From positions 8,118,938-8,182,937 of the forward strand of contig NZ_CP037423.1 of NCBI RefSeq assembly GCF_007754155.1: 64,000 nt of DNA, in the 5' to 3' direction. Position 1 is the first letter of the stretch; each line of letters opens with the position of its first letter. Below the pieces are notes generated by a model that saw nothing but the letters and a program-made list of their open reading frames with translations, made no database searches and was not told the origin of the DNA. A program made the translations under genes and the position numbers. This DNA is from Stieleria neptunia (GTDB lineage: Bacteria; Planctomycetota; Planctomycetia; Pirellulales; Pirellulaceae). Positions 26,758-36,449 of this stretch are shown piece after piece.

Positions 26758-29700
26758 TCAGCTCCAATTCTCATCGGCAACAAACCCGCGGTAACGACGC
26801 AGAATCCGTTCTCGGTGGATGTTGAAAAAGATCATCGCCATCAGCACAAGCACGCCGAAGCCGATCAGGATCACGGCCCGAATGACGCCTCCTTCGCGGT
26901 GGAATTGCAACCCGAGCTGGCCCAGAACGTTGATCACCAGAAAGGCGATCCCGATCGAAACGAACGGCCGAATCCGTAGCGAAATCCCCGCCGCGATTCC
27001 GATCAGGCTGAGCATCAGGACGACAATAAACTGCGTCAACCCCGCGTCGTCCTGGAAGAACACCTCGAACGTCGAGACCGCCAGGATAGCGCCCGCGGCT
27101 GTCGACCGAATTCCACTGAGTGCTCGCGGTTCCAAATCGTTGCGATGCAACTGCGCAAAGATCAACACCGTGACGGCGGCCGGGATCACATAGACCTGAG
27201 CCAGCCCCGTCAATTGCTCGGCTTCGGGAATCCAAAGATAGATCGCCAAATTGTACAGGGCTGCGGCAATGTACATCGTCCATCGAGCGTGCGTGCGATG
27301 CGAAACCACCAGATAGAACGAACCGGCCGCCAGAGACGTGAATGCGGCCACCCCTTTCTGATCAAGTGGCGTCACCAGCATCAAAACGACGGGCGAAACG
27401 AGCGCCATGTGATAGGTCGGATTCAAGAACACACCGGCCCGCGGGTTCTGCGTGCGACCGATCAGGATATTCAGCCCGTACAGCGCAAAGCTGTAACCGA
27501 CGACGAAAAATGCCGCAATGGTACTGCGTTCAAACGTGATTCCCAGCAGTGAAGTGCACAGGTAAATCAACGACGTGAAGGTCGCGGCGACCGACAAATA
27601 GACCAACCACTCCCGTCCCGATTCCCAAGCCATCCACAACCAACTGACCGCGACCAACGCCATTGCGATGGCGAACACGGGCGACGGGGCCAACATCGTC
27701 ATTGACGCTGCGGTGATCACGACCGCGATCGACGCCATCACGTTGGAAAGCGTGATCATCCACCGGCTGACATCTCGGGTGTAGTCGTCTGCCGAGACAT
27801 CGGACGTCCCGGCTTTGAAACTCGCATGGCGCCGAAAGACGAACTCGATCGCGACATAACCGAATGCGAATCCGGCGGTTGCCAGTGCGGCAAAGTCGCG
27901 TGACAGCATCGGGTCCACGTAAAGCACGACGGTCGCCACCAGACAAGTCGGCCACAAGATCGCCGACGCGATGGTGGCGTAGACGTTGCGCCAACTCACG
28001 CCCGTCAACAGGCAACTGATCGACGCGAAAAGTAACGTGACGGACAAGTTCGGAAACTCTGGACGAACGATCCGAAAAATCGGAAACGTGATTGCAACGG
28101 CCAAACTGGTCATCCCGATGGCCCAGCCGACCAAAGCGCGAGCCGCAGCCGCCTCTTCGGCCGCTGGCATCGGCATGCGAAGTATCGACAAGACGCGTTT
28201 TCCGATGTCACGATGAAATTGAACCGCGATCATCCCCCAAACAAAGCCCATCACCGATAACGCGACATCCGGAGTGACGTCCCAACCGCGTTTCAGGCAG
28301 GCCCCGAAGAAGCTGATCACCGTGCTGGCAACCATCAGGTGCAACAACGCCGCATGTGGCCGCAGGTACATGACGTGGAAGAACAGCGCGGCGCACAGTC
28401 CGCCGCCCAACAACCAATTCCAGTTGGGGTCGGGTTCCGCCACGCCCGAACGAATCAGCAACAGACTGACCGACTGCACGACCAAACATCCCGACGCGAC
28501 CACCAACGGCCAGCGATAAAACGAGCGTTCACAGCACGCATCCGAAAGCCCCAACCACACCTGGAAACGCCGTGATCCGAATTGGACCAGGCGAGCCATG
28601 ACGACCAGTCCGTTCATCGTGATCAAAGCCATCAACATCAACGAGGCTGCCGACCCATCCATCGCTTGATTGGCCAACAACAAGGGGCCGGTGCTTCCCA
28701 GCACCACGGCCACGTCCAACCAGATCGCGTTGCGTGATGCCCGGACCGTCAGCAAACTGACCGCCGCAGCCAACGTCAACGTCACCGCAATCGGGCCCAG
28801 TGCCAGACGCTGCAACCAAGGCGCCAGACTCGTGATCAGCAGCGGCCCCGTGTCATAGCCGGCCGTACCAACCGCGACCAGGATTGCCGCCAGCGACGCC
28901 GCCATCGCAAGTCCCACACCAAAATTGGACAGTGGTCGGGCGAAGGTCAAAATGCCGGCCGCTCGATGTGGTTTCTTCACGCTCTCCATTCGTCCCCATT
29001 CCATCGTCAACAAACCGAGTCCCGAGAGGATCACGGCAGTCCATGCCGCGGCGGGACCGATCGACGCCAGGCCGGCGTGGGTGGACGCGACAACCAAGAC
29101 ACACACCGTGACCGCCAGACACGCCAGGTAGACCAGCAGCCGCCCCAGCGAAAACCGGTGCAAGACGTTCATCGAGCGGGCGCCCAACAACAGCGTCAAC
29201 GTGCCGACGCCGCCGGCCACCAGCATCGGCATCAGCGAAGCGGACGCTGAATCAACCTTCCACGCGTACAGACTGTGAGCAATCGCGATGATCGCCAGCA
29301 CCGCCGAGGACCGGATCAGCGGGCGCTCGTAAACACGCATCAACGGAAGTTCGGCCGGTCCGTCCGTGTCATCTGCCAAGGCGGCACTGGTGAATCGTTC
29401 GACACCATAGCCGACTCCCCAGAAAACGATCGCGATCAGCGACCAAACGACGCCCAGGCCCGGATCCGACTCCGCGACGGCTGGGAACCACGGAAAAACG
29501 GCCCCGGCAATCAGAACGGCGGCGATGTAGGTCAACACGGCGCTGTCATAAAGTTTTGCACCGATGGCACAGACCATCGCAGCAGCGATCAGTGTGCCGA
29601 AACCCGGCATTGCCCAGCCCGCCCACGATCCATGCCACACGATGTTGGACACGACCATCGTGACGCCGATCTGAGCAAACAGCAGCCCAGCCTGACGCAA

Positions 29701-32700
29701 CGGATTGAACCACAGCGATGGCCACGAATCACCGCGAAGCGGCAACGGAGGTGAAAGCCATGCGGTGGGCAACAACCCATGCCTCGGAGAGGACAATTGT
29801 GGGGGACGATCCACGGGAAGGTTGCCCCAGGCAATCGCCATCCATATCAATCCGAGCAATCCACAGGACGTGGCGATCATGGCTGCGACCGGCCCCCAAC
29901 CATCTGGGAACGTCGTGGTCAGCTGCGTGACCGTCCACCCCAATGATGCCAGACAGAGATAGCTACCAACCTGACTTCGATACGTAGCTCCTGACAAGGC
30001 AAAGAACACTGCCAGGATGCCGCAAGCGATCGCCAGCGGAGGCGCGAAGTTTTCATCGATCAGACCTAGCATCATCGTCACCGTCAGGACGCAAACTCCG
30101 ACCAACGCGATGACGTGTTGCAGGACACCACTGTAAAGCTCTCGAGATTCGCGACTGCGTGATGTTTCGGCGTCGGTGTCGATCGGAACCGGTCGTTGCG
30201 CGGCGATCATCGTTGCCACACACCATCCCAAGAGCGACAAACCGGCTGCAATGGCGAGGTGCCAGGCGAGGGCCATCGAATCAGAGAACGTCGCAAATGT
30301 GTACAAGTGCGTTGTCAAGTGAACGCCCGCACCGAACGCAAGAACGGACGCCGCATAAAGCAATCGGCGTTCGGTCAAATCGGATCGCAATCCAGCGTTG
30401 GATCTGCCCGATGGACTGGCAACGTGATCCAGACCCGCGAGCATGCCGAAGCCGTAAGTAAAAGTGGCGATCAACCAAACCAACGACGCCAGGAAGACGG
30501 GCAGCACGACCATCCAAATCGGTGTTTGCCCCCAAAGCGTCGCCAGCGGCACCAGCGCGGCCGCGGCCACGATCGTCGAGGTGTGGGCCAGCGGCTGGGC
30601 CCACAACGTTCGGTCGCGCGAAACAAAGGGTAGCGGCGGACGCTCCCAGCACGAGTTGAATCGCCACGCCATGCCGACGCCCTGCGTCTCGTCTTCTTCG
30701 ACCGCGCCGGTTTGACCCGAAGGAACCATGGACCACGACGCGATGCCAAAGACAGTCGCCGTCAACGCCACCGCAAGCGTTTGGTCGGCCCAGTGTTGGG
30801 CCCAGTGTTCGGACGGACCGACCCACATGGCGACTCCGGCCAGTACCGCGATCAAGATCGAAATCAACGCCGCATACGATTGCAAACGTGACAGGTAGAC
30901 GATACCGGAAACTGCAAATGCGGTTGCCAGGACCGACGCCGTCAAAAGCTGGACGGACGCCGAAGCCGCAAACGATCCCGAATCGAGAAAGCACTTGCCG
31001 GCCAAACCGGTCAAGCAAAACGCGGCCACCAGCAACGCCAGATGCTGCAGGATCCCGCAGTAAAACTCCCGATTGGCACTCAGCACCGACTGAAGTGGTT
31101 CGTCGACGCGTGAGAGCCGCCGGTTGATTGCCCAGGTCAACGCACTCGCGATCAAGCAACTCGTCAATGCAGTGATGGCCCCGACCAAAATGTGAACGCC
31201 ACTGACATCCACATCGAACCAGCCTGCGTTCAACCCCACTTGGGCTGCCGAATGAATCGCCGCAATGGCCATGGTGACGCTGGCGATGTAGATGGCCCCA
31301 ACGCGACAAGCACGGGTGCTCAACAGATACGTGACGCTTGCCAGGGCGAACGTCAGCGGCGCTGGCCGGATCCACAGATGACTCAACGACCATGTCGCAT
31401 CGCTGTACATCGACGCCAGCACGGCCATCGGACTGCACACCAACGCATAGGTGGCCAAGGGGCGGATCCACAGTTCCAACCCGCCCGCCGGCAGCGCCTC
31501 GATGGCGGCCAGCCACGACGTCGACGGCTGCTTCGATCGCCCCGCATCCGATCGCCCCGCATCCGATCGCCGCCGGCCCCCAAAGCAAGAAACCAGGGCG
31601 GCGAGAAGACTGAGACCGGCGAGGAGGGTCGACGGCTCGGGTGCGAACCACGCCGCCGCTTCCATCCCGCTGAACACCGCCAGCGTCAGGGCGGTCAACG
31701 AGCAGTAGGTTGCCAACTGAGTCCGGTAGACCGATGCCGCCCGTGCAAACAGAATCGCCACCAACGAAGCCGACACCATCGTCCACCACGGCATCTCAGT
31801 CTGCAGCCAGATGGCCCAGTTTCCCGCCAGGGGGACCAGCGCGACGAGCGCCGTGACATGAAACAGCCAACCGCTGTAATACGCCCGATCGGCGACAACC
31901 GACGGCTCCTTCTCCTCCGCACAACGCCGCAGCCGTGCCGTGCACCACCACGCATAACCGCCGGCGATCAGCCATCCGAGCAACGAGACCGCTGAGAGAA
32001 TCGTCAGCTGACCGGCCACGGTTTCATCGACCGGCCAACCTGTGAACCACTGTCCCTGGGCAACCGCACCGACAACGAAGTACGTGGCCAGAATGCCCGT
32101 GATGTACAGCCAAGGCTGGCGGTAATTGCGTGTCAGCAACAACAGCACCGACGCCGCGATCGCGGCCCCCAACAACACACCGACGGAAAAATCAGCGTGC
32201 ATCACATGCACGATCGAAATCGCCAGCCCCAGTAACGCCAACGGAATCCCACCCAGCGAAAGGGGACGCGACAGCAGTCCTGGCAATTCATCAGCCAGGG
32301 GCAGATCGATTCGATCGAACCAACGGACTCGATCATCCACCCTGAAGCGGCCATCTCGTGTAAACCGGTGATCGATCCACGTGGCGGCAATCGCGGCCAA
32401 CAGCCCCAGGCCCGCACTCCATACCGGAATCAAGGTGATCGCGGCGATCATCAGAAAATAGATCGGCAATTGCGATCGATACTGCACCGCGCACGCGATG
32501 CAGCCCAACATCGATCCCGCCAAGGCGATCGCGTCCAGCACTCCGACGGCGTGAAAGTGGTACGGATCAGCGCCGATGATGTGGCGTGAAAACACCAAGC
32601 CGATGACCAGCACCGACGCGACCATCGAAACATCGGCCAGCGGCGTCCTCCAACAGCGTATGAGTCCACGTCGCTCACCCACCCAGGCCAGCAGTCCGGC

Positions 32701-33936
32701 GAACGAACCGATACCCGCCAGCACGACCGTCGCGACGGGGCCGCCGGCAGGGGCGACGCCAAAGAACGCGGCAAGCCCCGCAAGGCCGCCGGCCAGATAG
32801 ACCAGCGAAGGTTGCCGTCTGACAAACGCTGTCAGCGAAAAGAAAACGCCGTACACGGCAAACGTGACACCCAGCCAATTCGGACCGACATCCGGGGTGT
32901 AGAAATGCGTCCAAAAGGTGACACCGAACAGCGCCGCCGCTAACCCCCATTGAACGATCCGAAATGGCGTGGCAAATCGCAGTGCTTCGATCGATGCCAT
33001 CGATGATCGCTCACCCGCAACGATCCGCCATTGGTCGGCGTCCCGCTTTCGCTGATCCCAATGGCTGAAGTAGTGGTCCAGCAACGTGATCCCGGCAAAC
33101 AACGGCAACGATGCCAGACCCCAGCTTTCCGGCCCGAACGCTTGCAGCACCCACTGAGTGACCAGCACATGGTATTCGGCAATGATCGCCAGCAGCAACA
33201 AAAACAACGGCGGGATCGATTCGTAACGCCAAACCAGCCAACCATATAAACCGATCGCGATCAACAACGCCTCCGCCGAACTCACGCTCTGAATCCACGG
33301 TGAATCCACCGCCAGGGAACTCAGTCGATGCAACGCGTCGGCAACAAACGGAACCGTGGAAACCAAAACGCCCAAAAAGGAAATCGCATAACCGACGAAC
33401 GTGAATCGGCTGAAGCGCCGGCGTTCATCACGCAACGATTTCAATCGGTTGTCCGTGTCGAACAGCATCACGGCCAGCAACACGAGCAGCGGTCCATAAT
33501 GCGCCGCCGTGATCGAGCCGTGTCCGTGGCCCGCCCAGGACGGTGTGCCGCCGACCGCAACGTGCAGAAACGTCAGCGTCACCACCGTCGCGTAGGCCAG
33601 CGTGCCGAAAATGAAGAACGTCGTGGTCCGTCGCCGCAGAAAGACGCGTTTGATGAAGTCGCGATTGAATCGGTAGACCCCGTAACCCAGAATCGCCATC
33701 GCCAGATATTGAGCCATCGCCAATCCGATCGCTCCCGCCATCGGATTCGACGAAGCGAGTAGGCGCAAACCCGGTGCGAGCAACATCACACAACAGATGC
33801 CGATCAAGACCCGTGAGTAAGTCCGATAGAACGGCCGGGCGAACAAACCCGATGTGATCATCGAGACGCCATAAAAGGCCGCTGCGGAGACGACACCGAA
33901 CACGAGCCCGATAGCGATAGCCAGTGGATTCATCAT
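26758..33936 (-). CDS. Giant polytopic membrane protein (2392 aa)
   Basis: 2392 residues from ATG 33936. Nearly the whole length alternates hydrophobic helices of about 20 residues with short loops, so dozens of transmembrane segments are expected. Loops repeatedly have the form 'RxxxELYSGVLQHV' (for example 'SRELYSGVLQHVIALV' and 'NREFYCGILQHLALLV'), pointing to internal duplication of a multi-helix unit. No catalytic motif was seen. It follows the zinc-ribbon gene without a gap (TAA then ATGATG, with GAGGTAA as ribosome site), so the two are translated together and may form one complex. Function unknown. Confidence 0.75.
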   Translation of the reverse strand: MMNPLAIAIGLVFGVVSAAAFYGVSMITSGLFARPFYRTYSRVLIGICCVMLLAPGLRLLASSNPMAGAIGLAMAQYLAMAILGYGVYRFNRDFIKRVFLRRRTTTFFIFGTLAYATVVTLTFLHVAVGGTPSWAGHGHGSITAAHYGPLLVLLAVMLFDTDNRLKSLRDERRRFSRFTFVGYAISFLGVLVSTVPFVADALHRLSSLAVDSPWIQSVSSAEALLIAIGLYGWLVWRYESIPPLFLLLLAIIAEYHVLVTQWVLQAFGPESWGLASLPLFAGITLLDHYFSHWDQRKRDADQWRIVAGERSSMASIEALRFATPFRIVQWGLAAALFGVTFWTHFYTPDVGPNWLGVTFAVYGVFFSLTAFVRRQPSLVYLAGGLAGLAAFFGVAPAGGPVATVVLAGIGSFAGLLAWVGERRGLIRCWRTPLADVSMVASVLVIGLVFSRHIIGADPYHFHAVGVLDAIALAGSMLGCIACAVQYRSQLPIYFLMIAAITLIPVWSAGLGLLAAIAATWIDHRFTRDGRFRVDDRVRWFDRIDLPLADELPGLLSRPLSLGGIPLALLGLAISIVHVMHADFSVGVLLGAAIAASVLLLLTRNYRQPWLYITGILATYFVVGAVAQGQWFTGWPVDETVAGQLTILSAVSLLGWLIAGGYAWWCTARLRRCAEEKEPSVVADRAYYSGWLFHVTALVALVPLAGNWAIWLQTEMPWWTMVSASLVAILFARAASVYRTQLATYCSLTALTLAVFSGMEAAAWFAPEPSTLLAGLSLLAALVSCFGGRRRSDAGRSDAGRSKQPSTSWLAAIEALPAGGLELWIRPLATYALVCSPMAVLASMYSDATWSLSHLWIRPAPLTFALASVTYLLSTRACRVGAIYIASVTMAIAAIHSAAQVGLNAGWFDVDVSGVHILVGAITALTSCLIASALTWAINRRLSRVDEPLQSVLSANREFYCGILQHLALLVAAFCLTGLAGKCFLDSGSFAASASVQLLTASVLATAFAVSGIVYLSRLQSYAALISILIAVLAGVAMWVGPSEHWAQHWADQTLAVALTATVFGIASWSMVPSGQTGAVEEDETQGVGMAWRFNSCWERPPLPFVSRDRTLWAQPLAHTSTIVAAAALVPLATLWGQTPIWMVVLPVFLASLVWLIATFTYGFGMLAGLDHVASPSGRSNAGLRSDLTERRLLYAASVLAFGAGVHLTTHLYTFATFSDSMALAWHLAIAAGLSLLGWCVATMIAAQRPVPIDTDAETSRSRESRELYSGVLQHVIALVGVCVLTVTMMLGLIDENFAPPLAIACGILAVFFALSGATYRSQVGSYLCLASLGWTVTQLTTTFPDGWGPVAAMIATSCGLLGLIWMAIAWGNLPVDRPPQLSSPRHGLLPTAWLSPPLPLRGDSWPSLWFNPLRQAGLLFAQIGVTMVVSNIVWHGSWAGWAMPGFGTLIAAAMVCAIGAKLYDSAVLTYIAAVLIAGAVFPWFPAVAESDPGLGVVWSLIAIVFWGVGYGVERFTSAALADDTDGPAELPLMRVYERPLIRSSAVLAIIAIAHSLYAWKVDSASASLMPMLVAGGVGTLTLLLGARSMNVLHRFSLGRLLVYLACLAVTVCVLVVASTHAGLASIGPAAAWTAVILSGLGLLTMEWGRMESVKKPHRAAGILTFARPLSNFGVGLAMAASLAAILVAVGTAGYDTGPLLITSLAPWLQRLALGPIAVTLTLAAAVSLLTVRASRNAIWLDVAVVLGSTGPLLLANQAMDGSAASLMLMALITMNGLVVMARLVQFGSRRFQVWLGLSDACCERSFYRWPLVVASGCLVVQSVSLLLIRSGVAEPDPNWNWLLGGGLCAALFFHVMYLRPHAALLHLMVASTVISFFGACLKRGWDVTPDVALSVMGFVWGMIAVQFHRDIGKRVLSILRMPMPAAEEAAAARALVGWAIGMTSLAVAITFPIFRIVRPEFPNLSVTLLFASISCLLTGVSWRNVYATIASAILWPTCLVATVVLYVDPMLSRDFAALATAGFAFGYVAIEFVFRRHASFKAGTSDVSADDYTRDVSRWMITLSNVMASIAVVITAASMTMLAPSPVFAIAMALVAVSWLWMAWESGREWLVYLSVAATFTSLIYLCTSLLGITFERSTIAAFFVVGYSFALYGLNILIGRTQNPRAGVFLNPTYHMALVSPVVLMLVTPLDQKGVAAFTSLAAGSFYLVVSHRTHARWTMYIAAALYNLAIYLWIPEAEQLTGLAQVYVIPAAVTVLIFAQLHRNDLEPRALSGIRSTAAGAILAVSTFEVFFQDDAGLTQFIVVLMLSLIGIAAGISLRIRPFVSIGIAFLVINVLGQLGLQFHREGGVIRAVILIGFGVLVLMAMIFFNIHRERILRRYRGFVADENWS

Positions 33937-35121
33937 TTACCTCATGCCGGCTTGGATGATGACGTCGCCGGTCGCACCGGGCACCAACGTCGTTAACACC
34001 GCGGCCGCGAACACCAAAGGGATCAACAGCGCAACGATCACCAGAAGCACGTTGCTGGAACTTTCCAGTTGCGGGTACTTCAACCGCATGAAATACGCCA
34101 TCGCGAAAAACACGCCGGTCGTCGTGGCCAGGGACAGGTACACCAGCGAGTGCATCAGAACCCGGTTCTGCTCGATGTTGCCCCAGAACGAAACGATCAA
34201 GACGACAAAACCGGCGATCACCAGAAACGCACCGACGAACCAGCCGACGTTGTCCAACAGAAACGGCTTGAGCACCGTGGACCATTGCGATGCCGAATCG
34301 ATCAATCGCTGCGTCGCACTGGGGATCTCTTCTTCCTCGACGTCAAAACTTCGCCGCACCGTTGCACCGGCCGACGTCGGCGCTGACGGTGTCAGTGACG
34401 GACTCACTCCAGGCACCGCAGCATGCTCGTCAGCGTGTTCGTCAGCGGGCACAACCAGCTGCGGTACAACCGGCTGATCGGGCGCGACCGGCTGGGGCGC
34501 GACCGGCTCCTCTTCGACAGCAGGGAGCGCCTCGGTCGCCTTGGTTTCCCGCTCGCGGGCTGTCGATTGAAGCCCGCATGCGTTAGCAAGGGGCGACGAG
34601 CCGCTCCTCCCTAACGCGCCGGGCTGGCATGAACGCGTTGATTTCGGAATATCGACTTCACGTTCGGCCCGCTCTTGAACGTCCCGGGCTTGAATCTCCT
34701 GCGTCAGGGATTCGATCGGAAAGACGCCGGGATGTTTTTGATCGAATGCGCGTAGGGTCTCGACGGCTTGTTGGTAGCGTCCGGCGTGCGCCGCAACGCG
34801 TGCGCCGCGAATCAGATTGTCAATCGAGCGAGCCTTTGATCGCTCTGCTTGGCGATGTTCAATCTGATCGACCTGCGTTTGATAGAACGCCTTGACCGCC
34901 TCGGTCTGATCCCGCGGCACTTCGCGTGACTGTTCGAGTTGCTCCAGGTCGTCCAAGACGCGCCCGTAGAGTTGCTTCCTCTCGGACTGTTTCGCAATGA
35001 TGTCACCCGGCGTCGGCTCGCTAGCCGGATGCGGCAGGGGAGCCCGGCAGCGTTCGCACCAGAACCGAAAGCCGGAGTTCCGATGGCTGCAGTGGGGGCA
35101 AGCGAGGTCGGCAGCATTCAT
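33937..35121 (-). CDS. Zinc-ribbon membrane protein, partner of the giant membrane protein
   Basis: 394 residues. The N-terminal zinc ribbon has C8-P-H-C11 and C22-E-R-C25. A helical/coiled region (about 45-155) follows, then a disordered Pro/Glu/Ala linker (about 160-270) and three hydrophobic helices (about 290-312, 320-340, 355-380). The linker includes 'CQPGALGRSGSSPLANACG', which is encoded by a dispersed intergenic-type repeat inserted in frame. 'DNVGWFVGAFLVIAGFVVLI' resembles the first helix of DUF2157-like membrane proteins. The gene abuts the 2392-residue gene and is probably its obligate partner. Role unknown. Confidence 0.7.
   Translation of the reverse strand: MNAADLACPHCSHRNSGFRFWCERCRAPLPHPASEPTPGDIIAKQSERKQLYGRVLDDLEQLEQSREVPRDQTEAVKAFYQTQVDQIEHRQAERSKARSIDNLIRGARVAAHAGRYQQAVETLRAFDQKHPGVFPIESLTQEIQARDVQERAEREVDIPKSTRSCQPGALGRSGSSPLANACGLQSTARERETKATEALPAVEEEPVAPQPVAPDQPVVPQLVVPADEHADEHAAVPGVSPSLTPSAPTSAGATVRRSFDVEEEEIPSATQRLIDSASQWSTVLKPFLLDNVGWFVGAFLVIAGFVVLIVSFWGNIEQNRVLMHSLVYLSLATTTGVFFAMAYFMRLKYPQLESSSNVLLVIVALLIPLVFAAAVLTTLVPGATGDVIIQAGMR
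34551..34627. repeat. Dispersed repeat inserted in frame inside a coding region
   Basis: This stretch has GCGGGCTGTCGATTGAAGC, CTAACGC and GGAGCGGCTCG hairpin blocks like intergenic repeats, yet it is read through as part of the linker of the zinc-ribbon protein. Confidence 0.55.
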
Positions 35122-35167
35122 GAAAGGATCGGCTCACGTTAGGATCATGCGACCGGTTGAATCAAAC

Positions 35168-35240
35168 CTGTTAGCGGAACGGCGCGAGCGGGCTGTCCGG
35201 TGCCGCAAGACCGGAGGGCTCGCGCCCTGCCGCTAACACG
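35168..35240. repeat. 'TTAGCGG...CCGCTAA' hairpin repeat
   Basis: The left arm TGTTAGCGGAACGGCGCGAG pairs with the right arm CTCGCGCCCTGCCGCTAACA. Related copies occur at 37560-37640, 42837-43040, 45560-45622 and 47007-47055. Probably a REP-like family, and possibly a terminator between pspA and the zinc-ribbon gene. Confidence 0.75.
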
Positions 35241-35340
35241 AAACACTCCGTTGGTGGCATGGGACGCCAGCCGACGTGCCCCCATCATTCGGCCCCCCCA
35301 TCATTCTGCCATCCTTCCCAAATTCCGATTGATTCTCCGC

Positions 35341-36018
35341 TCAACCAGAATTTGTTTTCGCTTCCTGCTTCAGGGCCGCCAGTTCCAGTTCGACCTCCGC
35401 ATCACGCTGGGCCTGTTCGACATCGCGATCCAGATCGGACGACAAATCGGACAGCTCTGCATAGGCCGCCGCTTCCGCTTCCATGCCTTCGATCTTGCGT
35501 TCCATGCGGTCGAATTTGTCAAAGCTGCGTTGGACACGATTCATCGAAGGTGCAACGCCCTGGACTTCGCGCGACGCCTCGGCCGCCATCTGGCGAGCGA
35601 TCAGACTGTCGCGACGGCGAACCGCTTCCTCCAGTTTTTCTTCGATGCGTCGCAAGTCCGACTTGAGCGCGTCGCTGGTCCGGCGGGCCGCTTCCCATTG
35701 AGGCTGCAAGCTGGCGGCGATCTGATCGTATTCCTTTTTCCTAGCCAAACACTTCCGCGCCAGATCTTCGTCGTCACGACCAACGGCCGCTCCGGCTTTC
35801 CCACGCCACTGCTCCGCCAGACCGCGATTCTTCTCTAGATTCGCCTCCAGTTGCTTTTCACCGGCAATCGCCTTGGCCACACCCTCTCGTGCGACGGCGA
35901 TTTGTTCTTCCATTTCAAAGATCAACATCTTGACCATCTTTTCGGGGTCTTCTGCCCGATCCAGCATGTCGCTGACGTTGGCATTGATGATGTCTGACAC
36001 TCTCGAGAAAAAGCTCAT
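35341..36018 (-). CDS. pspA: PspA/IM30 family membrane-stress protein
   Basis: 225 residues. ATG 36018 is chosen because AGGAG lies seven bases upstream and the protein then begins 'MSFFSRVSDIINANVSDML', the membrane-binding amphipathic helix of PspA. 'DRAEDPEKMVKMLIFEMEE' is the conserved family block, and residues 25-215 are a long coiled coil. Known role: an ESCRT-III-like membrane scaffold that protects the inner membrane. No pspF or pspBC-like gene is adjacent. The gene is divergent from the response-regulator gene at 36450. Confidence 0.9.
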   Translation of the reverse strand: MSFFSRVSDIINANVSDMLDRAEDPEKMVKMLIFEMEEQIAVAREGVAKAIAGEKQLEANLEKNRGLAEQWRGKAGAAVGRDDEDLARKCLARKKEYDQIAASLQPQWEAARRTSDALKSDLRRIEEKLEEAVRRRDSLIARQMAAEASREVQGVAPSMNRVQRSFDKFDRMERKIEGMEAEAAAYAELSDLSSDLDRDVEQAQRDAEVELELAALKQEAKTNSG

Positions 36019-36449
36019 CGTCAGGCTCCTGCGAATTTGGGAAACAGGGAAGCCGGCATTCACAGACGCTTCGTTCCTGGCTGCATTGCAGAGACTAAGT
36101 CACGTCGCCGGACTGATCCGGGGAAGCGTCGTGATCCCCGTGACACGCGTCCCCTTCACCTACACCAGAGTCTTCCGGAGAAATCGTGTTGCGCACCGAA
36201 TGGCGATTTTTTTGAAGTCGGTTTCGACTGGCTCGTATTGGTGGCGGGTTGACGACGGGTCCGATGTGACGATTTCGCCCCAAAACCAATAGTGTGCGAA
36301 TGGCCAGTCCTGTGGCGACCTCCCCCGGAACTGTGGAATGCACCCTTTTTTCGTGCTTTTGTTGCGGCCATCCACTAGCATAGATCGTTACCGGCGTGGT
36401 TCCGGGCAATCGTCACGGAGACCGTTCCCTCGACATGCAGGTGTATTCA
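36019..36449. other. Divergent intergenic region
   Basis: About 430 bases between pspA (leftward) and the response-regulator gene (rightward). No hairpin array or repeat stood out, and no confident promoter motif could be assigned, though at least two promoters are expected. Confidence 0.35.
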
